A stretch of 64,000 nt of DNA, taken from NCBI RefSeq assembly GCF_008180725.1, contig NZ_VTEV01000004.1, positions 366,286-430,285 on the forward strand, written 5' to 3'. Position numbers and translations under genes: made by a program. Shown here piece after piece: positions 54,534-61,879 of the stretch. This DNA comes from Sutcliffiella horikoshii (lineage in GTDB: Bacteria; Bacillota; Bacilli; Bacillales; Bacillaceae_I). Each line of letters begins with the position of its first letter. Position 1 is the stretch's first letter. Under the pieces are notes generated by a model. The model saw only the letters and a list, made by a program, of their open reading frames with translations. It was not told the origin of the DNA and ran no database searches.

Positions 54534-54777
54534 AGCAATAAGTGAACATTCCAGAAAACAAAATCAAGTAGTGATGAATTTTTTACAACTTGATCAACAA
54601 AGAGAAGCATACATAGAAGAGGCAATCGTACTTTGCCGTCAGAATAAACCTTTTACAACTGAAAAAATTAACGATGTAACAAAAAGGATTAACGAACTGG
54701 CACGTAAAGGAATTGCACCTCAGCGACAACTCGTAACGAAAGAAATGGTAGAAGAATTTGTTTCTCGAAGTCACTAA
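54520..54777 (+). CDS. ypbS: YpbS family protein (DUF2533)
   Basis: An 85-residue helical protein of DUF2533, matching B. subtilis YpbS, which lies directly after dynA (ypbR) there. Conserved-looking features: MSVHKAISEHSRKQNQ, LCRQNKPFTTEKIN and RKGIAPQR. Function unknown. ATG at 54520 with TTGGAGGAACAACC. It is 17 bp before the sulfurtransferase gene. Confidence 0.85.
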   Translation: MSVHKAISEHSRKQNQVVMNFLQLDQQREAYIEEAIVLCRQNKPFTTEKINDVTKRINELARKGIAPQRQLVTKEMVEEFVSRSH

Positions 54778-54794
54778 TTTGCGGAGGGGAAAGC

Positions 54795-55637
54795 ATGAAT
54801 CATATTGTTTCAGCGGATTGGGTGAAGGAGCATATAAACGAAATCACAGTCATTGATTGTCGCTTCCATCTTGCAGTACCTGATAAAGGACTTATAGAAT
54901 ACCACGAAAATCATATCCCAGGGGCACACTATATGGATTTGAATAAAGATCTATCTAATAAAGTCGATACACATGGAGGCAGACATCCTTTGCCTGACTT
55001 TCAGGAACTTCATCGAAAACTTCAAAACATCGGAGTTCATGATGGAGGCAAAGTACTTCTTTATGATGATCAAAACGGCGCGATGGCCTCAAGGCTGTGG
55101 TTTTTGTTAAAGATTTTGGGACATGAGCATGTTCTGATATTGGATGGTGGCTATCGTGAATGGCTGAAACAAGAATACCCTGTAACGCCAGAAGTGCCTT
55201 TACAAGAAAAACGTGACACTTTTACATTTAAAGTAATAGAAGAAGAGTTTGTCATGCATATGGAAGAGGTTAAATCCCAATTATCAACTTTTCAAAGTGG
55301 AGCAGCTTACCTTTTGGATGCAAGAGAACCAAACCGATATAGAGGATTAGAAGAGCCAATTGATAAGGTAGCCGGTCATATTCCTGGAGCACTTAATTTT
55401 TTCTGGATGGAGAATATGGAGAATGGAAAATGGAAAAAGACTGAAGCATTGCAAGAAAGATTTTCCCAGTTGGATCCATCTAAAGAAATTGTAGTCTACT
55501 GCGGTTCTGGTGTTACAGCATGCCCCACATTTTTTGCACTTAAAGAAGCTGGTTATGAAAAAGTTAAGGTGTATGCCGGCAGCTGGAGTGACTGGATAAG
55601 TTACACAGACAATCCAATATCTAAAATAAAGAACTAA
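54795..55637 (+). CDS. two-domain rhodanese-type sulfurtransferase
   Basis: A 280-residue tandem rhodanese. Domain 1 covers about 1-125 (VIDCRFHL, HIPGAHYMDLN) and lacks the cysteine. Domain 2, about 155-280, carries the active Cys236 in CGSGVTAC. It transfers sulfur from thiosulfate or 3-mercaptopyruvate to a thiophile such as cyanide or a thiol. The CGSGVTA loop is of the thiosulfate/mercaptopyruvate type. ATG at 54795 with GCGGAGGGGAAAG. Cytoplasmic, with no signal peptide. Confidence 0.92.
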   Translation: MNHIVSADWVKEHINEITVIDCRFHLAVPDKGLIEYHENHIPGAHYMDLNKDLSNKVDTHGGRHPLPDFQELHRKLQNIGVHDGGKVLLYDDQNGAMASRLWFLLKILGHEHVLILDGGYREWLKQEYPVTPEVPLQEKRDTFTFKVIEEEFVMHMEEVKSQLSTFQSGAAYLLDAREPNRYRGLEEPIDKVAGHIPGALNFFWMENMENGKWKKTEALQERFSQLDPSKEIVVYCGSGVTACPTFFALKEAGYEKVKVYAGSWSDWISYTDNPISKIKN

Positions 55638-55710
55638 ATTTACCCTCACTGAATTGGTTCTCTCTTGAGCAAACTATAAGGGATCCACCATATGAAGGAG
55701 GAGATTTACA

Positions 55711-55845
55711 ATGGGACGTACAAAAAAAGGAAATGCAAATGCACAACGTAACAATAACGCTAAACAAAAAGGCAATATGGATACAGAGTTTGCTTCATAC
55801 GCAGAATACGAAGCAGCAAAAATGACAAATAAGAAAAACCATTAA
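55711..55845 (+). CDS. small gamma-SASP-like spore protein (44 aa)
   Basis: A 44-residue lysine/asparagine/glutamine-rich peptide with TEFAS, the motif repeated in gamma-type small acid-soluble spore proteins, here once (MDTEFASYAEYEAA). ATG at 55711 with the perfect AAGGAGGAGATT, and a terminator follows 18 bp after the stop. Gamma-type SASPs do not bind DNA and act as amino-acid stores. Assignment to that class is inference from one motif. Confidence 0.7.
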   Translation: MGRTKKGNANAQRNNNAKQKGNMDTEFASYAEYEAAKMTNKKNH

Positions 55846-55863
55846 GTTTTAGTCTTTAAAAAC

Positions 55864-55901
55864 GCTGTCCAAAGTCTTTTTTGCCTTTGGGCAGTTTTTT
55901 T
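55864..55901 (+). terminator. terminator of the TEFAS gene
   Basis: CTGTCCAAAG/CCTTTGGGCAG stem followed by seven T. Confidence 0.85.
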
Positions 55902-56004
55902 GATTAATTAACCTGTTTTTTCAACATTTACTCTTCGCCGGATGCCTGTCCTCCAACTCTAATCTATGCTATAATCATAAGCGGAATAGAGAGGGAGTGT
56001 CCTG

Positions 56005-56874
56005 ATGAAAAAAGTTCTACTGATAGATGGAATGGCTTTATTATTCCGTTCTTTTTATGCAACTAGTGTTTATAATCGCTTCATGTATACATCCAACGGA
56101 ATCCCAACGAATGCAATTCAGGGATTTGTTAAACATATGATCACGTCAATGGAAACGTTCGAGCCCACACATGTTGTTTGCTGCTGGGATATGGGAAGCA
56201 AGACTTTCCGCACAGAAATGTTTGATGACTATAAAGCAAACAGACCTGCACCGCCACAAGAGTTGATTCCACAATTTGACCTTGTGAAAGAAGTGGTTGA
56301 GGCGTTTGACATCCCAAATATTGGACTTGCCGGCTTTGAAGCAGATGACTGCTTAGGAACCCTTGCAGAACTTTATCGTGAAGAAGCCGAGGTCATTATC
56401 CTAACTGGTGACCAAGACGTTCTTCAGCTGATTAAACCAAATATTAAAGTAGCGTTGCTAATGAAAGGTTATGGCAACTACGAAGTGTTAGATGAGAATG
56501 GTTTTTACGAGAAAAAAGGACTTACACCCCAACAACTCATCGACCTTAAAGCAATAATGGGGGACAGCAGTGATAATTACCCTGGAGTTAAAGGTGTCGG
56601 GGAAAAAACAGCTACAAAGCTGTTGATGGAGTATCAGACAGTGGACGGGATTTTAGAAAATCTGTCTGCTCTTACAAAAAGCCAACGTCAGAAATTCGAA
56701 GACAGCTTGGAGTTATTGCATCTTTCAAGAGAACTTGCAACAATCAAGTGTGATGTACCGGTATCTTGTGAATTGCATGATGCCACTATCACGATTGACC
56801 GCAGCAAAGTGGCTAATAAATTTGATGAGTTGGAATTCAAGAATTTGCATGGCTTTATAGATAAAGTTTGTTAA
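56005..56874 (+). CDS. ypcP: 5'-3' exonuclease (FEN family) YpcP
   Basis: A 289-residue flap/5'-3' exonuclease corresponding to the N-terminal domain of PolA. Metal-binding acidic residues lie in LLIDGMALLFRSFYA, GFEADDCLGTL, TGDQDVLQLI and GDSSDNYPGVKGVGEKTA, the last including the H3TH helix-hairpin-helix. It can remove RNA primers and flaps. ATG at 56005 with AGAGAGGGAGTG. Position matches B. subtilis ypcP. Confidence 0.95.
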   Translation: MKKVLLIDGMALLFRSFYATSVYNRFMYTSNGIPTNAIQGFVKHMITSMETFEPTHVVCCWDMGSKTFRTEMFDDYKANRPAPPQELIPQFDLVKEVVEAFDIPNIGLAGFEADDCLGTLAELYREEAEVIILTGDQDVLQLIKPNIKVALLMKGYGNYEVLDENGFYEKKGLTPQQLIDLKAIMGDSSDNYPGVKGVGEKTATKLLMEYQTVDGILENLSALTKSQRQKFEDSLELLHLSRELATIKCDVPVSCELHDATITIDRSKVANKFDELEFKNLHGFIDKVC

Positions 56875-56905
56875 GAGAAGATGAACAAGTCATCTTCTCT
56901 TTTTT
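56875..56905. terminator. bidirectional terminator between ypcP and sspL
   Basis: AGAGAAGATGA/TCATCTTCTCT stem with a short ACAAG loop and TTTTTT. Confidence 0.9.
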
Positions 56906-57044
56906 ATCGTTTTGTATTGTCTTTTTTTGCCTTATTTTCAAGCTTGGATTGTACTTCCTGCGCAAACTCTGCATCTTGACCGTAACCTTGAGGGTTTACA
57001 CCAGGAGCTTTTTTACCTCTGTTTGCTGAGTTATTTTTACTCAT
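56904..57044 (-). CDS. sspL: small acid-soluble spore protein L
   Basis: A 46-residue basic peptide with GVNPQGYGQDAEFAQEV and the ending DNTKR. It resembles B. subtilis SspL (GVTPQG motif and NTKR terminus) and is at the same locus. It is a minor forespore protein. ATG at 57044 with GGAGGTGAGAAGC. Convergent with ypcP. Confidence 0.88.
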   Translation of the reverse strand: MSKNNSANRGKKAPGVNPQGYGQDAEFAQEVQSKLENKAKKDNTKR

Positions 57045-57140
57045 GCTTCTCACCTCCGTTCCTAGTTTTCCTTTTCTAGCTAAAAATTATGTTGCATTGT
57101 GACGTTCAAAATGACTCAAACTACACTCGAGGTGATTAGT

Positions 57141-57629
57141 ATGAATCGACCACTTAAAATTGCTCTGAGTGCTATCACATTGGCACAATTTCTAAAGATT
57201 CCAATAAAATTCCTTCGAACAGGTAAATGGGAGTGGAACACCTTCTTTGAAACAGGAGGGATGCCGAGCTCACATTCGGCGGGAGTATCTGCTTTAGCCA
57301 CCATCATCGCGATGAAAAGGGGATTTAAAACGATAGATTTTGCGCTTTCCGCCATATTTGGTCTGATTGTTATGTATGATGCACAGGGAGTTAGAAGACA
57401 AACAGGGGAGATAACGCTGGCGGTAAATGATCTTGCTGAAAAGTTGGATAGACTTGAAGGAAAACCTGACAAGAATGTTCATGACAAATTAGAAAAACGA
57501 TTAAAAGAACGCCTGGGGCATCAACCGGAAGAAGTAGTGGGAGGAGCTATATTCGGTATTGCTCTAGCTTTTTTAGGAATGCGCTTGTTACCCAAAAAGA
57601 AAAAATTGGAACTTTGGGACAAACTATGA
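57141..57629 (+). CDS. divergent PAP2 family membrane protein (YuiD-like, DUF212)
   Basis: A 162-residue protein of the YuiD/DUF212 family, distantly related to PAP2 phosphatases, with GGMPSSHSAGVSALAT (about residues 38-53) and YDAQGVRRQTGE (about 79-90). Hydrophobic segments flank these motifs. Enzymatic activity is unproven. ATG 57141 with GAGGTGATT is chosen; the upstream in-frame ATGs have no site. Confidence 0.9.
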   Translation: MNRPLKIALSAITLAQFLKIPIKFLRTGKWEWNTFFETGGMPSSHSAGVSALATIIAMKRGFKTIDFALSAIFGLIVMYDAQGVRRQTGEITLAVNDLAEKLDRLEGKPDKNVHDKLEKRLKERLGHQPEEVVGGAIFGIALAFLGMRLLPKKKKLELWDKL

Positions 57630-57691
57630 TGGGCAAACGACAAATTTTGCGGTAAAATCGAAGAAGGGGACGTACAAAAGGATGGATAACT

Positions 57692-57964
57692 TTGAAAAAA
57701 TCATGGAGTACAGAAGATTACCTTCAACAACTTACCGCAAAAGGTTTTAAATTCGGAGAAGATTCTCTCGGTTTTATAGAATTTGGCAAGCATTATACAG
57801 ATAGCTCGGACTATTTGGTCAACATAGCTATTGAAATTACTCTAAAAGCACAAAAGCAGTTTGACGGCAGTTTTTTTGTCTCGTTTTTGGAAATGATTAA
57901 ACAGGAACAGATTCATTCTAAACGTGCAGCATTTGAATTAGCTAAAGAAAAGCAGATTATTTAA
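57692..57964 (+). CDS. small conserved protein, likely DUF6123
   Basis: A 90-residue helical protein starting MKKSWSTEDYLQQL, with GEDSLGFIEFGKHYTD in the centre. I believe it is DUF6123, a Bacillus family of unknown function, but this is from memory of the motif. TTG at 57692, preceded by AAAAGGATGG. A strong terminator follows the stop. Confidence 0.72.
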   Translation: MKKSWSTEDYLQQLTAKGFKFGEDSLGFIEFGKHYTDSSDYLVNIAIEITLKAQKQFDGSFFVSFLEMIKQEQIHSKRAAFELAKEKQII

Positions 57965-57966
57965 GG

Positions 57967-58004
57967 GACTTTCCCACTTTATGAGCGGGAAGTCTTTTTT
58001 TTTT
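57967..58004 (+). terminator. terminator after the DUF6123-like gene
   Basis: GACTT-CCC/GGG-AAGTC stem with an 8-10 nt loop, then a run of T. Confidence 0.88.
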
Positions 58005-58046
58005 GTAATAAGAGTGTGTTTAAATCCCAGAAGTTGTTCGGGGAAG

Positions 58047-58262
58047 GACTGGATAGAGGCTGTTTCAAGGTCCGATACCTGTTTTGCAAATCTCAAATAG
58101 AGAAGCAGTGTCAAGGGCCGAAGCCGGTTTCGAAAAGCCCAAACGGTAACAGAGAAGCAGTGTCAAGGGCCGAAGCCGGTTTCGAAAAGCCCAAACGGTA
58201 ACAGAAAAGACGTGTCAAGGTCCAAAGCCGGTCACGAAAAGCTCAAACAATAACAGAGCCGC
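58047..58262 (+). repeat. 52-bp tandem repeat array F (different sequence)
   Basis: AGAGAAGCAGTGTCAAGGGC starts at 58099 and 58151, and a diverged AGAAAAGACGTGTCAAGG at 58203: exactly 52-bp steps. A shorter, degenerate unit precedes at about 58053-58098. Units contain GGGCC...GCCC and CCGAAGCCGGTTTCG pairings rather than GAAGAC arms. The last unit runs into the 3' end of the 3D-domain fragment. Confidence 0.88.
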
Positions 58263-58395
58263 CAGTATCTCCTGCAACAGCATAACCATATCCTTCCATA
58301 TAGACTTTTGTCCCTAAAGGAATGACACTTGGATCTACTGCAATTACTTTCGCTCCTGGATTTGTACGTAAGTTAATGCCCGAACTTGTTAAGTT
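58243..58395 (-). pseudogene. remnant of a 3D-domain (YocH/YabE-type) wall protein
   Basis: The minus strand reads SSGINLRTNPGAKVIAVDP, then SVIPLGTKVYMEGYGYAVAG and DTGG before a stop at 58243. This is the core of the 3D domain of YocH/YabE/YuiC-type cell-wall hydrolases, including the two aspartates of the name. Only about 45 residues are left, with no N-terminus, signal peptide or start, and a terminator hairpin abuts it. It is a gene remnant. Confidence 0.8.
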
Positions 58396-58439
58396 GCCAC
58401 ATCTTAAGGGAATACTTGATGTTGTGGCAGCTTTTTTTT
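58394..58439 (+). terminator. terminator-like hairpin beside the 3D remnant
   Basis: TGCCACA/TGTGGCA stem with a 20-nt loop followed by eight T. It is orphaned on this strand, with no gene reading into it except through array F. Confidence 0.65.
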
Positions 58440-58544
58440 GTTTGTGGTTTTACTTAACAGTGTTTTGTGGTAAGTTTCTTATTAATTAGGCAGAAGCCCA
58501 TTTATATTTGCTGCGTTTGACACTGGAATATCGGGTGAATTATC

Positions 58545-58640
58545 GTTTATCCATTCTAAAATTGTTTTATCCATTGTAATGACACTTATATCCATCGTAA
58601 AAACGATTTATCCATCGTAAAAAGAATTTATCCATTTTTG
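58545..58640 (+). repeat. 20-bp direct repeats with TTATCCAT core
   Basis: TTATCCAT (or ATATCCAT) starts at 58547, 58567, 58588, 58608 and 58628, spaced 20, 21, 20 and 20 bp. The best two copies share TTATCCATCGTAAAAA. The core is close to, but not, a DnaA box. It lies in the 964-bp gap between 57964 and 58929, which otherwise holds array F, the 3D remnant and hairpins. Confidence 0.8.
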
Positions 58641-58760
58641 ACTTATGAATATCCAGTGCTCAGTGCTGGATGAAGGCGGAATAGAAAGGTGGCACTCCGC
58701 ATGAAAATGGTGATAACACCAGGCAAGCGAAGCGCCTGAAACAGAAAAAACAGTACAATA

Positions 58761-58790
58761 AAAAAACGACCCTCTTCAGGCCGTTTCTGT
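58761..58790 (-). terminator. possible terminator of the RNase H-like gene
   Basis: ACGGCC/GGGTCGT-type imperfect stem, with a T run on the minus strand, 140 bp downstream of the stop. Confidence 0.45.
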
Positions 58791-58928
58791 TTTAAAAAAT
58801 GGGAACAATTCATCACCCAAAGTACCGAACTCCTCAATGGAGAGGGTTTCTCCACACCTTTTGGGATCAATGGAATCTCCTCCCAAATACCATAAACAGT
58901 AACAGAGAAAGCATTTATAACCAAAATA

Positions 58929-59321
58929 TTACTTTTTATTAAGCTGAATCGCCTTCCTCGACAACTCATCCGCCATCTTATTCTCTTTACTCGGTACCCA
59001 CTTAATGAAAAATAAATCAAGCTGATCGGATAAGCTTAAAGCTTCCTCCAACAACACGCGATATTGCTGTTTTTTAGCAAAACGCTTTTCCATCGCACTC
59101 TCCACCGCCTGAGAGTCGGTACGGAAAGAAACAATATGATAACCTTGTTTCTTACATATCTTCAATGCTTCAATTAATGCATGAAATTCAGCTTCATGAT
59201 TTGACATCATTCCAAGTGGAATACTGTATTGTTCCGCAGAACCATGCCCCTTTATAAAAATGCCAGCACCGGAAGGCCCGGGATCACCTGCGCTTGCCCC
59301 GTCAATATATACCTCAATCAT
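58929..59321 (-). CDS. rnhA: RNase HI-like protein (YpdQ family)
   Basis: A 130-residue type 1 RNase H fold. Three carboxylates are evident: Asp7 (IDGASAGDPGPSGAG), Glu45 (NHEAEFHAL) and Asp69 (FRTDSQAVES). The fourth would be the Asp in KENKMADELSRKA. It would cut RNA in RNA:DNA hybrids, but B. subtilis YpdQ was reported, as I recall, to lack clear RNase H activity, so function is uncertain. ATG at 59321. Divergent from the related gene at 59491. Confidence 0.88.
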   Translation of the reverse strand: MIEVYIDGASAGDPGPSGAGIFIKGHGSAEQYSIPLGMMSNHEAEFHALIEALKICKKQGYHIVSFRTDSQAVESAMEKRFAKKQQYRVLLEEALSLSDQLDLFFIKWVPSKENKMADELSRKAIQLNKK

Positions 59322-59490
59322 TGCATTCGCCTGCCTATTAAATAAGTGTTACACGAACATATTTCGATATGTCCTGTGATAAGATAAGAATACACATAAT
59401 TAACTTATTATTAAAGCTATATTATTCATACTTTTTACGAGCAACGGGTATAAGTTAGAATCACTTAGAAGTAAAGGGGATTTCCAAACC

Positions 59491-60144
59491 ATGAAATTGA
59501 CCTTAGAATGGCATTACCACACTCCAAAACATATTGAGACCACTTTCAGAAGTGATGAACTTGATATTAGGCTGGCGCTTAGGCTTGCTGAAGATATAGA
59601 AAAGACAGGGAGAGTAAAACGTCTTTCTTTTTTTGATGAAGATGGGTCAGAATGGACCAAAAAAGAAATAAATAAATGGATTAAGCAGAGTGAAGTAGGG
59701 ATTTCTGACGTTGTTGCTTACTTTGATGGTGGATACGACGTAGACACAAAACTGGCGGGAATCGGAAATGTGGTTTATTATAATCAAAATAGAAAAGACT
59801 ACAGGTACAGAATAAATGCAAGGCTTGAAGAATTGGAATCGAACAACGAAGCGGAATATGCTGCTTTTTACTTTCTGGTCCAACAATTGGAGCATCTTGA
59901 AATCCGTGCGATGGAAGTTACTTTTAAGGGCGACTCTCTTGTTGTATTAAATCAACTTTCTGGAGAATGGCCGTGTTATGATGAACTTTTTAACCGCTGG
60001 CTTGATAAGATAGAAGAGAAGTTGAAGGAGCTTAAGATACGGCCAAATTTTGAATCTGTATCGAGAAAAGATAATACGGAGGCTCATCAGCTGGCTAAAC
60101 AGGCACTAGAAGGAACACCGATAGAAAGCAAACTGCAATTGTGA
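59491..60144 (+). CDS. ypeP: RNase H-like reverse-transcriptase-type protein (YpeP)
   Basis: A 217-residue protein with an N-terminal extension (about 1-70) and a C-terminal RNase H fold: AYFDGGYDVDTKLAGIG, SNNEAEYAAF and FKGDSLVVLNQLSGEW. Where the fourth metal ligand is expected (usually A-D-x-L-A), it reads EAHQLAKQA, histidine instead of aspartate. This resembles B. subtilis YpeP, of unproven function. ATG at 59491 with GTAAAGGGGATTTCC. ypeQ follows. Confidence 0.87.
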   Translation: MKLTLEWHYHTPKHIETTFRSDELDIRLALRLAEDIEKTGRVKRLSFFDEDGSEWTKKEINKWIKQSEVGISDVVAYFDGGYDVDTKLAGIGNVVYYNQNRKDYRYRINARLEELESNNEAEYAAFYFLVQQLEHLEIRAMEVTFKGDSLVVLNQLSGEWPCYDELFNRWLDKIEEKLKELKIRPNFESVSRKDNTEAHQLAKQALEGTPIESKLQL

Positions 60145-60167
60145 ATATATAGGAGTGACAATAAATA

Positions 60168-60356
60168 ATGATTAATCGAAAAAAGATACTCTTGGAAGTT
60201 GGTGAAATTTTAGACACCTACTGTACCGAGTGCCTCGTTAAGCAAACGTTACGTAAAGATTACGGCAAGACACATGCGCAATCTTTTTGTATTAGTGAAT
60301 GTACAGTAGGTGCTGAAATCAAGAAGTTAGGAGACCAGTTAGTGGAGCGCAAATAA
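60168..60356 (+). CDS. ypeQ: zinc-finger domain-containing protein YpeQ
   Basis: A 62-residue protein with CTECLVK (C-x2-C), SFCISECTVG (C-x3-C) and a histidine in GKTHAQSF, consistent with a small zinc finger. Same length class and position as B. subtilis YpeQ after ypeP. ATG at 60168 with TATAGGAGTGAC. Co-transcribed with ypeP (23-bp gap). The gap of about 720 bp after it is array D. Confidence 0.88.
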   Translation: MINRKKILLEVGEILDTYCTECLVKQTLRKDYGKTHAQSFCISECTVGAEIKKLGDQLVERK

Positions 60357-60430
60357 TTTAGCGCTTTACCGGCTGGTTTTTTCTTTTTTTAAGAAATATT
60401 AATTAGATCGAATTGTGGATTAGTCTTCAG

Positions 60431-61050
60431 TGTAATTCTTTTCATCGTGATGAAGACCTTACTGACAAGGAAAAAAGACGAGAGAAGTCCTCATAGCCGA
60501 AATGAAGACCTCGGTGACAAGGAAAAAGGACGAGGGAAGTCCTCATAGCCGGTATGAAGACCCATATGACAAGAAAAAGGACGAGGGAAGTCCTCATAGC
60601 CGGTATGAAGACCTCGATGACAAGGAAAAAAGACGAGAGAAGTCCTCATAGCCGGTATGAAGACCTTAGTGACAAGGAAAAAGGACGAGGGAAGTCCTCA
60701 TAGCCGGTATGAAGACCTATATGACAAGGAAAAAGGACGAGGGAAGTCCTCATAGCCGGTATGAAGACCTCGATGACAAGGAAAAAAGACGAGAGAAGTC
60801 CTCATAGTCGGTATGAAGACCTTAGTGACAAGGAAAAAAGACGAGAGAAGTCCTCATAGCCGGATTGAAGACCTTAGTGACAAGGAAAAAAGACGAGAGA
60901 AGTCCTCATAGCCGGAATGAAGACCTCGGTGACAAGGAAAAAGGACGAGGGAAGTCCTCATAGTCGGTATGAAGACCTCGGTGACAAGGAAAAAAGAGGA
61001 GAGAAGTCCTCATCGTCGGTTGGTATAAAGACCTCGGTGACAAGAATTAA
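60431..61050 (+). repeat. 52-bp tandem repeat array D
   Basis: Cores start at 60452, 60504, 60556, 60607, 60659, 60711, 60763, 60815, 60867, 60919, 60971 and, degenerate (AAAGAC), 61027. Steps are 52 bp except one of 51 and the last of 56. Unit: GAAGACCTCGATGACAAGG, AAAAAGACGAGA, GAAGTCCTCATAGCCGGT. Junction arms GAAGTCCTCAT/ATGAAGACCTC enclose a 7-nt loop. It lies between convergent genes. Confidence 0.95.
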
Positions 61051-61078
61051 AACAAAAAAACCGCCCATCCAGGCGGTT
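61050..61078 (-). terminator. terminator of the DUF2564 gene
   Basis: AACCGCC/GGCGGTT stem followed by T on the minus strand. It sits at the edge of array D. Confidence 0.85.
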
Positions 61079-61358
61079 ATTTTCGTGCTTCAGAAAGCTG
61101 ATGTTCGCATTGAGAAAGGGATAATTCACAATTTTGAAGAAAATCGGTATCTAACCCCGTTCCTGCACTTTTTGCATCGTTAAGTAGAGATCTAGCGTTA
61201 GAAATGGCTCTTTCTGCATGATCCATTGCTTCAGGATCAAGACTCATAGTCGCCGACCCCACCATTTTTTCTGCAGATTGGATGGAAACCTGAACTTGAG
61301 CCAAATCATTATATCCTGTGTGTAATTCCGTGTTGTTAGTATATTGTTGTTTATCCAT
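61077..61358 (-). CDS. DUF2564 family protein
   Basis: A 93-residue helical protein with the family-like HTGYNDLAQVQVSIQSAEKM and MDHAERAISNARSLLNDA, two cysteines near the C-terminus (NCELSLSQCEHQL). DUF2564 is a Bacillus family of unknown function. Start ATG at 61358 with AAGAAGGAGGCTG. It lies downstream of cspD, which has its own terminator. Confidence 0.82.
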   Translation of the reverse strand: MDKQQYTNNTELHTGYNDLAQVQVSIQSAEKMVGSATMSLDPEAMDHAERAISNARSLLNDAKSAGTGLDTDFLQNCELSLSQCEHQLSEARK

Positions 61359-61419
61359 TTTTACAGCCTCCTTCTTATTTTAGAATAAGTAAAAGGGGCA
61401 AAAGATATTCACTAAAAAG

Positions 61420-61447
61420 AAAAAGACCATCAATCAAATGATGGTCT
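61420..61447 (-). terminator. terminator of cspD
   Basis: GACCATCA/TGATGGTC stem, with a T-rich tail on the minus strand. Confidence 0.85.
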
Positions 61448-61481
61448 CTTTCTTTTTTCATATATGTTTTACAACTATAGA

Positions 61482-61682
61482 TTAAAGTTTTGAAACGTTA
61501 GCAGCTTGTGGTCCGCGGTTTCCTTCAACGATTTCAAAAGAAACTTCTTGGCCTTCTTCTAAAGATTTGAAACCTTCACCAGTGATTGCAGAGAAATGTA
61601 CGAATACGTCATCTCCACCTTCTACTTCGATAAATCCAAAACCTTTTTCGTTGTTGAACCATTTTACTTTACCGTTTTGCAT
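61482..61682 (-). CDS. cspD: cold shock protein CspD
   Basis: A 66-residue single-stranded nucleic-acid-binding OB-fold protein, an RNA chaperone. RNP1 is KGFGFIEV and RNP2 is VFVHFSAI; the start [14 protein letters not shown] and the [10 protein letters not shown] end closely match B. subtilis CspD. ATG at 61682 with TTAGGAGGAAAAAG. The leader of about 100-200 nt upstream is typical of csp genes, but no cold box was identified. Confidence 0.96.
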   Translation of the reverse strand: MQNGKVKWFNNEKGFGFIEVEGGDDVFVHFSAITGEGFKSLEEGQEVSFEIVEGNRGPQAANVSKL

Positions 61683-61879
61683 TGTTCTTTTTCCTCCTAA
61701 AAATAGCGCACAATGTGCCGTGAAATTGTATTATCATCACCAATTTCCATCAGAAAAGAAAGCGGTTAAATGACAATTTCAATATACAATATTTCCTCTA
61801 TGAGAGTCAAGGTTTCAAACTTTGTACCTGTTTTATTTTTTTGTTCCTTTCATATATATAGGTAAAGGAGGGATAAGCT

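Noticed and set aside
58016-58201. 61-codon open frame in array F
   Set aside because: It translates the 52-bp repeat and has no ribosome site.
58545-58640. Replication origin from TTATCCAT repeats
   Set aside because: The cores lack the final CA of DnaA boxes, there is no dnaA or parAB gene nearby, and gene order places this region far from oriC.
1-61050. CRISPR arrays
   Set aside because: The tandem arrays repeat across their whole 52-bp unit, so there are no unique spacers, and no cas genes are present.
60917-61183. 88-codon open frame across array D and the DUF2564 gene
   Set aside because: It is repeat-derived, antisense to a well-supported gene and lacks a ribosome site.
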